A DNA stretch of 64,000 nt from Agrococcus baldri. GTDB lineage: Bacteria; Actinomycetota; Actinomycetes; Actinomycetales; Microbacteriaceae. Below the pieces are notes generated by a model. That model ran no database searches and was not told the DNA's origin. It saw nothing but the letters and a program-made list of their open reading frames with translations. Positions 1 to 9,400 of this stretch are shown here, in pieces (position 1 is the first letter of the stretch; each line of letters begins with the position of its first letter). The stretch is from assembly GCA_007988785.1 (NCBI GenBank), contig BJUU01000009.1, positions 54,318 to 118,317 of the forward strand, written 5' to 3'. Made by a program: the position numbers and the translations under genes.

Positions 1-374
1 ACGTGCCCAGCGCGCAGCTGAAGAAGCTGCTGCGCGCCCGCGACCAGCACTGCCGCTGGCCCGGCTGCAACGCCCGCGCCGCCCGCTGCGACATCGACCA
101 CACACGCGCCTGGGCAGACGGCGGCACCACCGAGATCGGCAACCTCGCCCACCTCTGCCGACGGCACCACACGTTGAAGGGCGCACAGCTGAGCCGCGCC
201 CGACGCTGGAAGGTGCGACAGCGCAGCCCCGGCGTGCTCGAATTCACCTCACCCATGGGCAACACCTACATCGACCAGCCACCGCAGACCGGGCCCACCT
301 TCCACGACCCGCCATCGTCGCCGTGGGGCATGCCGACGGGCATCGCCGCACCACGGGGCGACAACCCGTTCTGA
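1..374 (+). CDS. HNH endonuclease domain protein, C-terminal part (5' end outside window)
   Basis: The reading frame is open at the left edge, so only the last ~124 residues are visible. They hold a complete HNH/McrA-type zinc nuclease fold: a CRWPGCNA segment, the DIDHTRAW histidine, the GGTTEIGNLAHLC strand and the HHTLK histidines. This is the standard C-terminus of the DUF222-HNH proteins that occur in many copies in Microbacteriaceae and other actinobacteria. Nuclease chemistry (metal-dependent DNA nicking) is inferred from the fold; the biological role of the family is poorly known. The GTG at base 3 lies inside the domain and is unlikely to be the true start. The tail after the HNH domain is Pro-rich and probably disordered. 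Confidence 0.85.
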   Translation, partial: VPSAQLKKLLRARDQHCRWPGCNARAARCDIDHTRAWADGGTTEIGNLAHLCRRHHTLKGAQLSRARRWKVRQRSPGVLEFTSPMGNTYIDQPPQTGPTFHDPPSSPWGMPTGIAAPRGDNPF

Positions 375-400
375 CCGCTCAGTGTCGAGACCGTCGACCC

Positions 401-467
401 CGCTACCCCGCTACCCCGCTACCCCGACGACACCCCTACCCCGGCGACGCCCCTACCCGGGTAGGGG
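401..467. repeat. Tandem 8-mer and perfect palindrome between HNH gene and dedA
   Basis: Three exact tandem copies of CGCTACCC (401-424) are followed by more C-rich TACCCC motifs. A perfect 18-base palindrome, CCCCTACCC/GGGTAGGGG, occupies 450-467. The palindrome lies 76 bases after the HNH stop and about 45 bases upstream of the putative dedA -10. It could terminate the HNH transcript (no T-run follows) or be an operator. Function is not shown by the sequence. Confidence 0.5.
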
Positions 468-512
468 GTCGGATCGTTCGCGCGGGCGACGCGGCGCGGG
501 CCTCCTCGCTCG

Positions 513-518
513 TAGCGT
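513..518 (+). promoter_or_regulatory. Putative -10 box for the DedA-type gene
   Basis: TAGCGT fits the actinobacterial TANNNT -10. A start site about 7 bases downstream would leave a ~33-base leader that contains the GGAGGGG ribosome binding site. No convincing -35 is visible. Confidence 0.45.
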
Positions 519-557
519 CACTGCAGCAGCAGCCGCCGGCTGCTCGGAGGGGACCCC

Positions 558-1214
558 GTGGAACTGCTCGCCCAGCTCGAAGCACTCATGCTCACCGCGC
601 TCGACTCGCCCTGGATGCTCGCCATCGTGCTCGCGGCCTGCATCGCCGACGCGATCTTCCCGCCGGTGCCGAGCGAGACCGTGCTCGTCGCAGCTGCGGC
701 CTTCGCCGCGAGCACCGGCGAGCTCGGCGCTGTCGCCGCCATCGCGCTCGTCGCGGCCGCAGGCGCATGGATCGGCGACAACGCGGTGTTCCGCCTCGGC
801 CGCGCCGTCGGCACCGATCGGTGGCGATGGATGCGCGCCTCGCGCACGACCACCGCCATCGACGCGGCGCGGCGAGGGCTCAAGCGCCGCGGCACGCTCG
901 TCATCCTCACCGGCCGATTGATCCCGATGGGGCGGGTTGCCGTCAACCTCGCGGCCGGCGCGACCGGCTTCCCAGCGCGCCGCTTCGCGCTCACGAGCGC
1001 CGGCGCCGTGACTCTGTGGGCCGCCTACTCGGTCGGCATCGGCGTGTGGTTCGGCCAGTGGCTCGGCCACAGCCCGCTGCTCGCTGCCGCCCTCGGCGTC
1101 GTGGTCGCGATCGTGCTGGGCCTCGTGATCGACCGCATCCTGCGCCGCTTCGACGTCGGAGGCGCCACGGTGCCCATCCGCGAGGTCGAGCCGCTACCCG
1201 CCCGCCGGGGCTGA
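558..1214 (+). CDS. DedA family integral membrane protein
   Basis: 218 residues with several hydrophobic segments and the DedA/SNARE-associated signature: an acidic residue early in an IFPPVPSE motif (re-entrant hairpin) and the GRLIPMGR motif with its conserved Pro and Arg near residues 117-124. DedA proteins are inner-membrane proteins linked to phospholipid (undecaprenyl-phosphate or PE) translocation and proton-motive-force-dependent functions; the substrate cannot be told here. The GTG start is supported by GGAGGGG 5 bases upstream. Its end overlaps the convergent serine carboxypeptidase-like gene by 21 bases, so no dedicated terminator separates the two. Confidence 0.85.
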   Translation: MELLAQLEALMLTALDSPWMLAIVLAACIADAIFPPVPSETVLVAAAAFAASTGELGAVAAIALVAAAGAWIGDNAVFRLGRAVGTDRWRWMRASRTTTAIDAARRGLKRRGTLVILTGRLIPMGRVAVNLAAGATGFPARRFALTSAGAVTLWAAYSVGIGVWFGQWLGHSPLLAAALGVVVAIVLGLVIDRILRRFDVGGATVPIREVEPLPARRG

Positions 1215-2699
1215 CCCGGAGCGCCGCCGCACGAAGTCGGCCAGATCGGCCGACTGCGCCAGCCGCGAGGCCTCGTGCACGTACATCATGTGCCCGGCCT
1301 CGTAGTAGCGGTGCTCGAGGTTGTCGCGCAGCGCCTCCGGGATCTGCAGGTGCGCCACCGAATCCTCCGCCGCCGAGAACGGCGTCGCGCCGTCGAACCA
1401 GCCGTAGGCGAAGTGCACCGCCAGGTGCGGGTTCTGCCGCATCGCGCGCGAGAGCTTGTCGATCACGTAGACCGGCGCGTTCTCGAACTCCTTGTAGCTC
1501 CAGGCCTCGTTGACGCCGAGCCCGAAGACATGGAACGGCCCCGAGTCGCGCACCTCGAGCTCGTGATGCAGGTAGTGCTGGTAGGCCGCGGAGTACGGGC
1601 CGAGGATGGCGTCCATCGACGGGTCGGCATCCATGTGCTCGGCGATCCCTGCCGCCGCCGGTCCCGTGAAGCGGGAGTCGAGCCGGCCGACCGTGAGGCC
1701 GCGGTCGCGCAGCAGCTCCCCGAAGTAGCGCCAGTGCTCGATGCGCAGCTCGGCGCGGTCGACGTAGGACTCGCTCAGGCCGGTCAGGTGCGCGATCGTG
1801 CCCACCGCATCCGCCCGCTCGTCCTCGGTCAGCCGAGCACCGCGCTGCAGCACGTAGGGGTAGTCGCGCGCGGCATAGGCGCGGGCTTCGTCGACGACCG
1901 ACTCGAGCGAGCGCCCCTCGTGGAAGCCGTGCCGCCAGGCCGTCGCGGCATAGAACGGCAGGTAGAGCGCGTGCGCGCGATCGCCGCCGCGCTCGAAGTT
2001 CGCCGTCGAGAAGTCGAGCACGCTCGAGATCAGCAGCAGCCCGTTGAGGTACATGCCCAGCGACTCCTGCAGGTGCTGGGCGAGGCCCGCGGCGCGCGTC
2101 GTGCCGTACGACTCCCCCGCCAAGAACTTCGGGCTCAGCCACCGCCCCTCTGCCGTGACCCACTGCCGGATGATCTCGGCCACTGACTCGATGTCGGCGG
2201 TGAAGCCGTGGAAGTCCTTCGCCTTCTGCCCCTCCACGGGCCGCGAGCGCCCGGTCGAGACGGGGTCGATGAAGACCAGATCGCTCACTGCCAGCAGCGA
2301 CTCCGGGTTGTCGGCCACGCCGTACGGCGGCGGCAGCAGCTCGCCCGCGTCGCCCATCACGACGCGCTTGGGCCCCAGCACGCCCATGTGCAGCCAGACG
2401 CTCGCCGAGCCCGGGCCGCCGTTGAACGCGAAGGTCACCGGCCGCGTCGCCGGGTCGGCATCGTCGAGCGTGTAGGCCGTGACCGCGACCTGCGCGCGCG
2501 GCCTGCGCCCCTTGAACACGTCGTCCTCGACGTGCTCCTCCCACAGCACCACGCGACCGGCGCGGGCCGTGTAGGCGAGCTCGCCGTCGGGGGTCGTGAG
2601 CCGGTGGTGCGTGATCACCAGCTCGTCGGTGACCGTGGGCACTGCGTCATCGACCTTCTCGGGCTGGGCGGCATCGGGCTTGGTGGCGTCATCACTCAC
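1194..2699 (-). CDS. Serine carboxypeptidase-like protein (peptidase family S10)
   Basis: 501 residues. The oxyanion region NGGPGSAS (93-100), the nucleophile elbow GESYG (Ser197) and the late FDGATPF Asp and EAGHMMY His match family S10 alpha/beta-hydrolase carboxypeptidases. Bacterial members are mostly uncharacterised and act on C-terminal residues of peptides. No signal peptide is evident; the first ~25 residues are acidic and Ala/Pro/Asp-rich. I chose the GTG at 2699 because it lies 7 bases after a TAGTGT -10 box, which predicts a leaderless mRNA. The frame stays open upstream, but that extension runs into the 53-bp duplication and is Arg/Pro-rich. Monocistronic, convergent with dedA. 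Confidence 0.85.
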   Translation of the reverse strand: MSDDATKPDAAQPEKVDDAVPTVTDELVITHHRLTTPDGELAYTARAGRVVLWEEHVEDDVFKGRRPRAQVAVTAYTLDDADPATRPVTFAFNGGPGSASVWLHMGVLGPKRVVMGDAGELLPPPYGVADNPESLLAVSDLVFIDPVSTGRSRPVEGQKAKDFHGFTADIESVAEIIRQWVTAEGRWLSPKFLAGESYGTTRAAGLAQHLQESLGMYLNGLLLISSVLDFSTANFERGGDRAHALYLPFYAATAWRHGFHEGRSLESVVDEARAYAARDYPYVLQRGARLTEDERADAVGTIAHLTGLSESYVDRAELRIEHWRYFGELLRDRGLTVGRLDSRFTGPAAAGIAEHMDADPSMDAILGPYSAAYQHYLHHELEVRDSGPFHVFGLGVNEAWSYKEFENAPVYVIDKLSRAMRQNPHLAVHFAYGWFDGATPFSAAEDSVAHLQIPEALRDNLEHRYYEAGHMMYVHEASRLAQSADLADFVRRRSGSAPAGG

Positions 2700-2706
2700 C
2701 CGCCCG

Positions 2707-2712
2707 ACACTA
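2707..2712 (-). promoter_or_regulatory. Leaderless-type promoter of the S10 peptidase gene
   Basis: TAGTGT on the minus strand, then 7 bases (CGGGCGG), then the GTG start. A possible -35 GTGACC lies at 2735-2730 with a 17-base spacer, inside the first copy of the 53-bp duplication. Confidence 0.6.
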
Positions 2713-2717
2713 TCCGA

Positions 2718-2823
2718 GCGGATGCGGCGGGTCACGGGTCCGGGGCGGATGCGCGGGGTCGCCCCGCGTAGCGGATGCGGCGGGTCACGGGTCCGGGGCG
2801 GATGCGCGGGGTCGCCCCGCGTA
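2718..2823. repeat. Perfect 53-bp tandem duplication in a divergent promoter region
   Basis: Bases 2718-2770 and 2771-2823 are identical, head to tail, starting GCGGATGCGGCGGG and ending GTCGCCCCGCGTA. The repeat fills the space between the two divergent promoters: its left end carries the putative -35 of the S10 gene and its right end runs into the -10 of the lipoprotein gene. Confidence 0.95.
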
Positions 2824-2827
2824 GGAT
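2822..2827 (+). promoter_or_regulatory. Leaderless-type promoter of the lipoprotein hydrolase
   Basis: TAGGAT, 7 bases (CGCTGCC), then ATG at 2835. No Shine-Dalgarno is present between them. The first two bases of the hexamer are the last two bases of the 53-bp duplication. Confidence 0.6.
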
Positions 2828-2834
2828 CGCTGCC

Positions 2835-3614
2835 ATGCGGGTGCGGGGCGTCGCCGCCGTCGCAGCGGTGCTGCTGCTCACGGCATGCTCGAGCGCGCCG
2901 CCGCAGCCGCCGGGCACCGCAGACCCAGCCGTAGCGACCGCTGTCACCGCCTCCCCCTCGCCGCTCGACGCCGAGCCGCTCGGCGTCTACGAGCCAGCCG
3001 AGCCGGCGGCGCACGTGCCGTGCCTCGACGAGGGCTTCGAGCACCTGGCGATCGCCGACGAGCCGCGCGCCTCTGCCCTGGTCGCGGGCGAGGGCGACGT
3101 CGGCATCGTCCTCGGTCACCAGAGCGACTCCTTCCTCTGCCAGTGGGCTCCCGAGGCGCTGCGACTGGCCGAGCGCGGCTACGCCGTGATCGTCCCGAAC
3201 CTGCAGATCGACGACGCGCTGGGCGCGATGCTCGCCGCCGAGCATCACCTGCGCGCCGCCGGAGCCGACGAGGTCGTGATCGCCGGTGCCTCGCTCGGCG
3301 GGCGGCTCGCCATCGCGGCTGCCGCCGTCGTCGATGAGCAGCCCGCGGGCGTCATCGCGCTCGCCGCGCCGGCCGGCTGCCTACGCTGGGATGCGCGCGA
3401 CTTCGCGCCGCACGTGACGGCGCCTGTGCTGCTGGAGGTCGGCTCCCGCGACGCCGACCTGCCAGAGCGGGCCACCGAGATCGCTGCCATGCTGCCCGCG
3501 CCGCCGCAGCTGCTCGAGGTCGATGCCGACGTGCACGGCGTGCCGCAGCTCGAGCACGCGGCGGCGCGCGAGGCCTTCGACGCCATCCTCGAGCGGGCCG
3601 CAGGCACGGGCTGA
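2835..3614 (+). CDS. Putative lipoprotein with alpha/beta-hydrolase fold
   Basis: 259 residues. Residues 1-17 are a lipoprotein signal peptide ending in LLTAC, with the lipidated Cys18, followed by a Pro/Ala-rich linker to about residue 60. The mature part has an alpha/beta-hydrolase core: a GHQSDSF turn (94-100), the nucleophile elbow GASLGG (Ser153) and a late His in DVHGVPQLEH. It resembles small dienelactone-hydrolase/esterase-like proteins. Extracytoplasmic, membrane-anchored esterase or hydrolase is the likely role; the substrate is unknown. The start at 2835 is set by the TAGGAT box 7 bases upstream; an in-frame upstream ATG falls inside the tandem duplication and would place Arg-rich residues before the signal peptide. 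Convergent with the phosphopantetheinyl transferase gene, 19 bases apart. Confidence 0.75.
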   Translation: MRVRGVAAVAAVLLLTACSSAPPQPPGTADPAVATAVTASPSPLDAEPLGVYEPAEPAAHVPCLDEGFEHLAIADEPRASALVAGEGDVGIVLGHQSDSFLCQWAPEALRLAERGYAVIVPNLQIDDALGAMLAAEHHLRAAGADEVVIAGASLGGRLAIAAAAVVDEQPAGVIALAAPAGCLRWDARDFAPHVTAPVLLEVGSRDADLPERATEIAAMLPAPPQLLEVDADVHGVPQLEHAAAREAFDAILERAAGTG

Positions 3615-3633
3615 GCCCGCGCCGCTGCCGGCG

Positions 3634-4461
3634 TCATGGGATGGAGCGTGCCGGGGAGGGGTGGCATGCAGCGCCGGCGACCGGATCGAAGTCCACGGCG
3701 TGCAGCAGCGCGTCGACGGAGCGACGGCGCAGCGGGAGCGCCCCCGTCGCCGCGACCGCGGCCCGCGCGCCAGCACGCGCCTCGACCGGGGTGGAGTGCA
3801 GCCCCGCCGCGCGCGGATGGCCCGATTCCCCGAGCCTCCGCCAGCGCGCGCCCTGGCGTGGGATCGCCCATCGCCGCGCCTCGCCGACGCCGCCCAGGAG
3901 CAGGCGCGCGGGAGAGAGGCTCAGGCCGAGTCCGGCTGCCTTCAGCACCGCCTCCTTCTCGGTCCACGCCGCGAGACGCTCGTCGATACTCGCGGGGGCG
4001 CCGGGTCTGCCGTCTCGCTCGCTCGGGTGCAGCGCGTACTCGTCGAAGCCCCGCCACAGGTCGTCCGGGACGACCTCGACGTCGACGCCCACCGACGCAT
4101 CCGCCGGGCCGACGACGGCGAGCACGAGATCGCCGGAGGTCGAGCTCGACAGCGAGACGCCTGCCGAGCGCGGTCGCCCGTGCTGCTCGCCGCAGCGGTC
4201 ACAGCTGCGATCGATGGGGAGCGACGGCAGCTCCCGCAGCGGTGCCCCGGTCGCCGCTGCGGCCAGCAGCCGCAGCCCGAGCCGACCCGCCAGCGTGCGC
4301 CGCGCGTCGACGGGACGCCGCCGGTGCGCTGCCGCCGCCAGATCCGCCTCGCTCACCAGCGCGCGTGCACCGCGCGCATGGCCAGATGCCTGGTCGGCCC
4401 GATCGAGCAGCTCGTCGACCGTCGTGATGAGGAGGTCGATCACGGGCCGCTCCATCGTCAT
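3634..4461 (-). CDS. Sfp-type 4'-phosphopantetheinyl transferase
   Basis: 275 residues. The two hallmark motifs of the superfamily are present: GVDVE (125-129, Mg-binding) and WTEKEAVLK (166-174). A Cys-Asp-Arg-Cys-Gly...His-Gly-Arg-Pro segment (87-97) is typical of actinobacterial Sfp relatives. These enzymes move the phosphopantetheine arm of CoA to the Ser of carrier domains, so it most plausibly activates the three PCP domains of the NRPS at the head of the same operon. The start overlaps the ABC permease stop (ATGA) and this is the last gene of the operon. The C-terminal ~95 residues are Arg/Ala-rich and less conserved. Confidence 0.9.
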   Translation of the reverse strand: MTMERPVIDLLITTVDELLDRADQASGHARGARALVSEADLAAAAHRRRPVDARRTLAGRLGLRLLAAAATGAPLRELPSLPIDRSCDRCGEQHGRPRSAGVSLSSSTSGDLVLAVVGPADASVGVDVEVVPDDLWRGFDEYALHPSERDGRPGAPASIDERLAAWTEKEAVLKAAGLGLSLSPARLLLGGVGEARRWAIPRQGARWRRLGESGHPRAAGLHSTPVEARAGARAAVAATGALPLRRRSVDALLHAVDFDPVAGAACHPSPARSIP

Positions 4462-5258
4462 CGTCGGCTGATGCGGCGGTACTGCAGCACGGCGACGGGC
4501 GCGAAGACCGCGATGATGGCGACGCAGCTGATCGTCGCGTACAGCAGGGCGTTGTCGGCGGGCCAGCCGCCCGCCGTCGCGAAGCCGACGGGCGCGTCAT
4601 TGCCGAACGCCTGCCGCACCGCGGTGGCGACCGCCGTGATGGGATTCCACTCGGCGATGGCGCGCAGCGGGCCCGGCAGCATGTCGGCCGAGACGAAGGC
4701 GCCGGAGATGAACGTCACCGGGAACAGCCACAGCAGTCCGAGGCTCTGGGCGACCTCGACGCTGCGCGCCGACATCGCGATGAAGGCGCCGATCCAGGAG
4801 GTCGCGAAGGCGAACAGCAGCAGCAGCCCGAAGGCGAGCAGCACCTGCGCGACATCGGTGTGCACGCGCCAGCCGATCACCAGCCCGCACGCCAGGATGA
4901 CGGCGACCGACAGCGCGCTCGTCACGAGGTCGGAGGTGGTCCTGCCCAGGATGACCCCGACGCGCGACATCGGCAGCGCCCGGAAGCGGTCGATGAGGCC
5001 CGTCTGCAGATCCTTCGCGAGGTAGACGGCGGTGAACGACGAGTTGAACGTGAGCGTCTGGGCGAGGATGCCGCCGATGAGGAACTCGCGGTAGTCGTCA
5101 CCGCCCAGCGCGCTGCCGAAGACGAACGCGAGGATGAGGACGAAGATGATGGGCTGCGCGACGCCGGTGACGAGGGCACCGGGCGTGCGCCGCACGCCGA
5201 GGATGTTGCGGCGCGCGACGATGCCGCCGTCGCGCACGGCACGGACCATGGCGTTCAT
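4458..5258 (-). CDS. ABC-2 type transporter permease (DrrB-like)
   Basis: 266 residues with six hydrophobic segments and the ABC-2 signature region around EWNPITAVATAVRQ after the fifth. DrrB-type permeases pair with DrrA-type ATPases to export antibiotics, peptides or lipids. It overlaps the ATPase gene upstream (ATGA at 5255-5258) and the phosphopantetheinyl transferase downstream, so it is translationally coupled inside the NRPS operon. The context suggests export of the NRPS product, possibly with self-protection; the sequence does not show the substrate. Confidence 0.88.
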   Translation of the reverse strand: MNAMVRAVRDGGIVARRNILGVRRTPGALVTGVAQPIIFVLILAFVFGSALGGDDYREFLIGGILAQTLTFNSSFTAVYLAKDLQTGLIDRFRALPMSRVGVILGRTTSDLVTSALSVAVILACGLVIGWRVHTDVAQVLLAFGLLLLFAFATSWIGAFIAMSARSVEVAQSLGLLWLFPVTFISGAFVSADMLPGPLRAIAEWNPITAVATAVRQAFGNDAPVGFATAGGWPADNALLYATISCVAIIAVFAPVAVLQYRRISRR

Positions 5259-6259
5259 GCTGCCGCCCGCTCCGGCTCGAGCCGGGGCTGGTCGGCATCG
5301 GCATCGGCATCGACATCGGTCTCGCGCTCGTCCGCGGGACTGCCCGTCAGCCGCAGGAAGACGTCGTCGAGCGTCGGCTGCCGCACGGCGGCCTCGACCA
5401 CCGCGATGCCGGCCTGCTCGAGCCGGCCGAGCACGGCGCGCAGTCCGGCGGCGCCATCGCCGGCGCTCGCCAGCATCCGTCGCGCGCGCTCGTCGAGCAC
5501 CGCGTCGGCCGCCGTCGCGCGCATCGCGGCGAGCGCGGCACGGCCGTCTGCGCCGGGGGCGAGCACGATGTCGAGCCGCGCGCCGCCCGCCTGCGCCTTG
5601 AGCGCCGTCGCGGTGCCCTCCGCGATGATGCGACCCGCGTCGATGACGGCGATCGAGTCGGCGAGCTGGTCTGCCTCCTCGAGGTACTGCGTCGTCAGCA
5701 GCACGGTCGTGCCGCCCTGCGTGAGCGATGCGATGGCATCCCAGGTGTCGCGACGGCCCCGCGGGTCGAGGCCTGTCGTCGGCTCGTCGAGGATGACCAC
5801 CGGCGGGCGCGCGACGATGGCGCCTGCGAGGTCGAGCCGTCGTCGCATGCCGCCGGAGTACGCGCCGGCGCGCTTGTTCTCGGCGATGTCGTCGAGACGG
5901 AACTCGCGCAGCAGCTCACGGGCGCGCGCCTTCGCATCGCGGCGACGCATGCCGTAGAGCTCGCCCACCATGGTGAGGTTCTCGAAGCCGGTGAGGCGCT
6001 CGTCGACGGCGGCGTACTGGCCGGAGAGCCCGAGTCGCTCGCGCACAGCGTGCCCCTCCTGCCGCACCGAGCGGCCGGCGACCAGCGCATCCCCCTCGTC
6101 CGGCTCCAGCAGGGTCGCGAGCACGCGCACCGCGGTCGTCTTGCCCGCGCCGTTCGGCCCCAGCAGCCCCTGCACGGAGCCGGCCGGCACCTCGAGCTCG
6201 ACGCCGTCGAGCGCCAGGTGGTCGCCGAATCGCTTGCGGATGCCTCGGATCGAGATCAC
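5255..6259 (-). CDS. ABC transporter ATP-binding protein (DrrA-like)
   Basis: 334 residues. Walker [10 protein letters not shown] (34-42), ABC signature YSGGMRRR (134-141) and Walker B VVILDEP (154-160) are all intact, followed by the DrrA-type C-terminal domain with [13 protein letters not shown]. The last ~25 residues are an acidic Asp/Ala run encoded by a short CGGCAT-type repeat. The GTG start at 6259 forms a GTGA overlap with the mbtH-like stop, which fixes it over longer upstream alternatives. It energises the adjacent DrrB-like permease. Confidence 0.9.
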   Translation of the reverse strand: MISIRGIRKRFGDHLALDGVELEVPAGSVQGLLGPNGAGKTTAVRVLATLLEPDEGDALVAGRSVRQEGHAVRERLGLSGQYAAVDERLTGFENLTMVGELYGMRRRDAKARARELLREFRLDDIAENKRAGAYSGGMRRRLDLAGAIVARPPVVILDEPTTGLDPRGRRDTWDAIASLTQGGTTVLLTTQYLEEADQLADSIAVIDAGRIIAEGTATALKAQAGGARLDIVLAPGADGRAALAAMRATAADAVLDERARRMLASAGDGAAGLRAVLGRLEQAGIAVVEAAVRQPTLDDVFLRLTGSPADERETDVDADADADQPRLEPERAAA

Positions 6260-6465
6260 GAGGCGACGCGGTCGCGCTCCGGCGCCGGCGTGATGTCCTG
6301 CCAGTGCTCGGTCACGTAGTCGAGGCACGCCTGCTTCGCCGCCGGGCCGAAGACCGCGACCCATCCGCGCGGGACGTCGGCGAACTCGGGCCACAGCGAG
6401 TGCTGGTCACGATCGTTCACCAGCACCCGGAAGGTGCCGTCCTGGTCGTCGAATGGATTCGTCAT
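6256..6465 (-). CDS. MbtH-like protein
   Basis: 69 residues. [19 protein letters not shown] at the N-terminus and the [13 protein letters not shown] core with its conserved Trp residues are diagnostic of the MbtH family. These small proteins bind NRPS adenylation domains and are often needed for A-domain solubility or activity. The ATG overlaps the NRPS stop (ATGA, 6462-6465) and its own stop overlaps the ATPase start, so it is co-translated between the assembly line and the exporter. Which of the three A domains needs it cannot be read from sequence. Confidence 0.95.
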   Translation of the reverse strand: MTNPFDDQDGTFRVLVNDRDQHSLWPEFADVPRGWVAVFGPAAKQACLDYVTEHWQDITPAPERDRVAS

Positions 6466-9400
6466 CGTGCGTCCTCCACTGGTTCCGCATCGTCAACTGA
6501 TCTCGTCATCAGTGCTTCGGAGCCCTCTGCCGACCGGTTGGGCGCGACGATCTCGGGCGCGTCGCGCAGCAGGCGGCTGAGCACCGGCGCGATGTCGTCC
6601 ATGCCGCGCTCCCCCAGCACGTCCTGGTGACGGGCGCCGACGGGGCTCGACGTGACCGCGCCGGTGGCGAAGGCCTCCCACGCCTCCGGGCCCGGGCGCC
6701 CGGCGGGCACCCGCTCGGTCGATGCGAACACGTGCAGGCCGCCCTCCACGACCGGGGTCGGCGCGGCGTCGAGCAGGGCGCCGAGCTGCCGGAACCGTCG
6801 CACCATCCGCTCGATGGTCTCCTCCGGCACATCGGCGAGCGGGCTGCCGGCCGCGTCGAGCGTCTCGCGCACGCGACCGACGTCGAGCGCCCCCTGCGGC
6901 GGACGGGCGCCGTTCGCGTCGAGGAAGCGGCGCCACATCGCCTGCTCGTCCTCGACGCCGGCGAGCGCCGGCTCCTGCGAGGGATAGTCGTCGAGGATCG
7001 CGAGGAGTGCCACGCGCTCCCCCGCCGCCTGCAGCCGCGCGGCGATGTGGTGCGCGAGCCGGCCGCCGAAGGAGTAGCCGGCGATCGTGTAGGGCCCGTG
7101 CGGCTGCTCTGCGCGGATCGCCTCCACATAGGCCTCCAGCAGCTCGTCGAGCGTCGCCGCGAGCGCGGGCTCCGGCTCGTCGGGCGCGATCCCGGGCATC
7201 TGCACGCCCAGGATGGGCCGCTGCGTGTCGAGCCGCGAGACGAAGGTCGTGAACTTCCAGGCGACACCGCTCGCGGGGTGCACGGCGAAGACGGGATCCC
7301 CGCTGCCCTCGCGCCGCAGCGGCAGGATCGTCCGGAGGCTCTCGGCCACATCGGCGCCGCCGGAGTCGACCAGCGCCGCGAGCCCTGCGACCGTCGGCGC
7401 CTGGAACAGCGCCTGTACGGGCAGCTCGCTGCCCAGCGCGTCGTTGATGGCGCGGATGGTCGGCTGGGCCACGAAGGAATGCCCGCCGAGCGCGAAGAAG
7501 GAGTCGTCGGCGCGCACGTCGGCGACGCCGAGCACCTCGGCGAACGCCGCGGCGATCGCGGCCTCCGCGCCGGGCGCGGCTGCGCGGCCCTCGCCTCCGC
7601 CCGCGCGGAGCTCCGGCAGCGCCCGCGCGTCGACCTTGCCGTTGGGCGTGAGCGGCACTGCGTCGATCACGCCGATCGCCGCCGGCACCATGTAGTCGGG
7701 CAGCCGCTCGCGCAGCAGCGCACCGAGCTCGTCGACGAGCGCCTCGCCGTCGGTGCCCTGCGCCGGCACGATCCACGCGCCCAGCGCGGCCCCGCGCGCG
7801 GTGCCGATCGGGCGCACCACGGCCTGCGCGACGCCCGCTGCGCTGCGCAGCACTGCCTCGACCTCGCCGGGCTCCACGCGGTGGCCGCGGATCTTCGTCT
7901 GGTCGTCGCCGCGGCCGAGCGAGACGATCGCGGGTGCCGCGTCGTCGGCGTCACGGACGACCACCAGGTCACCGGTGCGGTACATGCGGGAGCCGTCGGC
8001 AGCGAAGGGGTCGGCGACGAACCGCTCGGCGGTCGCCGCTGCCCGGCCGAGGTAGCCGTGCGCGAGCTGGGCACCTGCCAGCCACAGCTCGCCGACGCTG
8101 CCGACCGGTGCGGGCCGCAGCGCAGCGTCGAGCACGTAGCCGACGGTCGCGCCGGTGGTCGCGCCCAGCACGGGCGCCTCCCACTCGGCGACGCGTGCCA
8201 CGAGGGAGTCGACACCCACCTCGGTGGGCCCGTAGAGGTTCCAGGCGTCGATGGCGGAGCGCTCGCGCAGCCAGGTCCAGAGCCCCGTGTCCAGCGGCTC
8301 GCCGCCGAGCAGCATCGTGAAGGGCTCGTCGGCGGGCCGCTCGTCCAGCACTGCTGCGAGGCGAGTCTGCCCCGCGAGCGCGGCCACGTAGCTCGGAGTC
8401 GTCTCCCACGCGCCGATGCCCGCGTCCTCGAGCAGCGCGACGAGCGCATCCGGATCCCGGCGCGTGGCGTCGTCGACGATGTGGAGCTCGTGCCCGGCGG
8501 CGAGCCAGAGGATCGGGTCCATCGCGGCGTCGAACCCGACGCCCGTGGTGTGCGCCATCCGCACGCGGCGCTCGGCGGCATCGGGCATGAGCGTCGCCCG
8601 GTGGCTGGCGAGCAGCGTGGCGAGCGCCCTGTGGGGCACCTGCACGGCCTTCGGCTCGCCGGTCGTGCCGGAGGTGAAGATCAGGTAGGCGGGTGCGTCG
8701 AGGCTCTGCGCCGATCGCAGTGCGTCGTCCCTCGCCGGCGCCGGCAGCGCATCGATCCGCATGACTCGTGCCGCATCGATCCCCGCCCGGTCGGCGGCAG
8801 CGGCGGTGACATCGTCGCCCTCGTCGTCGGCGTGGAGCACCAGTCGGGCCCCTGCCGTGCGCAGCATCGTCGCGACCCGCTCGAGCGGCAGCTCCGCGTC
8901 GATCGGGGCGACCACCGCGCCCACCCGCCAGACGGCGAGCAGGCCCGCCACCGTGTCGGTCGAGCGCGGCAGCCGCAGCGCGACGACCGCACCGGGTACG
9001 ACGCCCGCTGCGGTGATGCCCGCGGCGATCGCCTCGATCCTGGCGTCGAGCGCCGCGCCGTCGAGCGCGTGCTCGCCGGCCGTGAGCGTCGTCGAGTCCG
9101 GTCGTGCCGCGAGCGAGACGGCGAGCGCCTCGAGCACCGACTCGGGCTCGGGCTCGGCGTGGCCGCCCACACGCGGCAGGCGACCGACGCTCGGCTCGAG
9201 CGGCACGTCGCGCACCGCGCGGTGCGGCTCCGCGCTCGCGGCGTCGAGGAAGGAGAGCCAGCGCTCGACGAGCCCGTGCGCGGCGCGCTCCGAGAGCAGC
9301 GCGGCGTCGTGCTCCAGCACGCCCTCCACCTCGCCGCTCGGCTGCGGACGCAGGGTGAACGAGAGGTCGAGCTTGGCAGCACCCGTCGCATCCGGTTCCA

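Noticed and set aside
2732..2947. 71-codon minus-strand frame across the tandem duplication
   Set aside because: It repeats itself because of the DNA duplication, lies opposite a signal-peptide-bearing lipoprotein and has no ribosome binding site.
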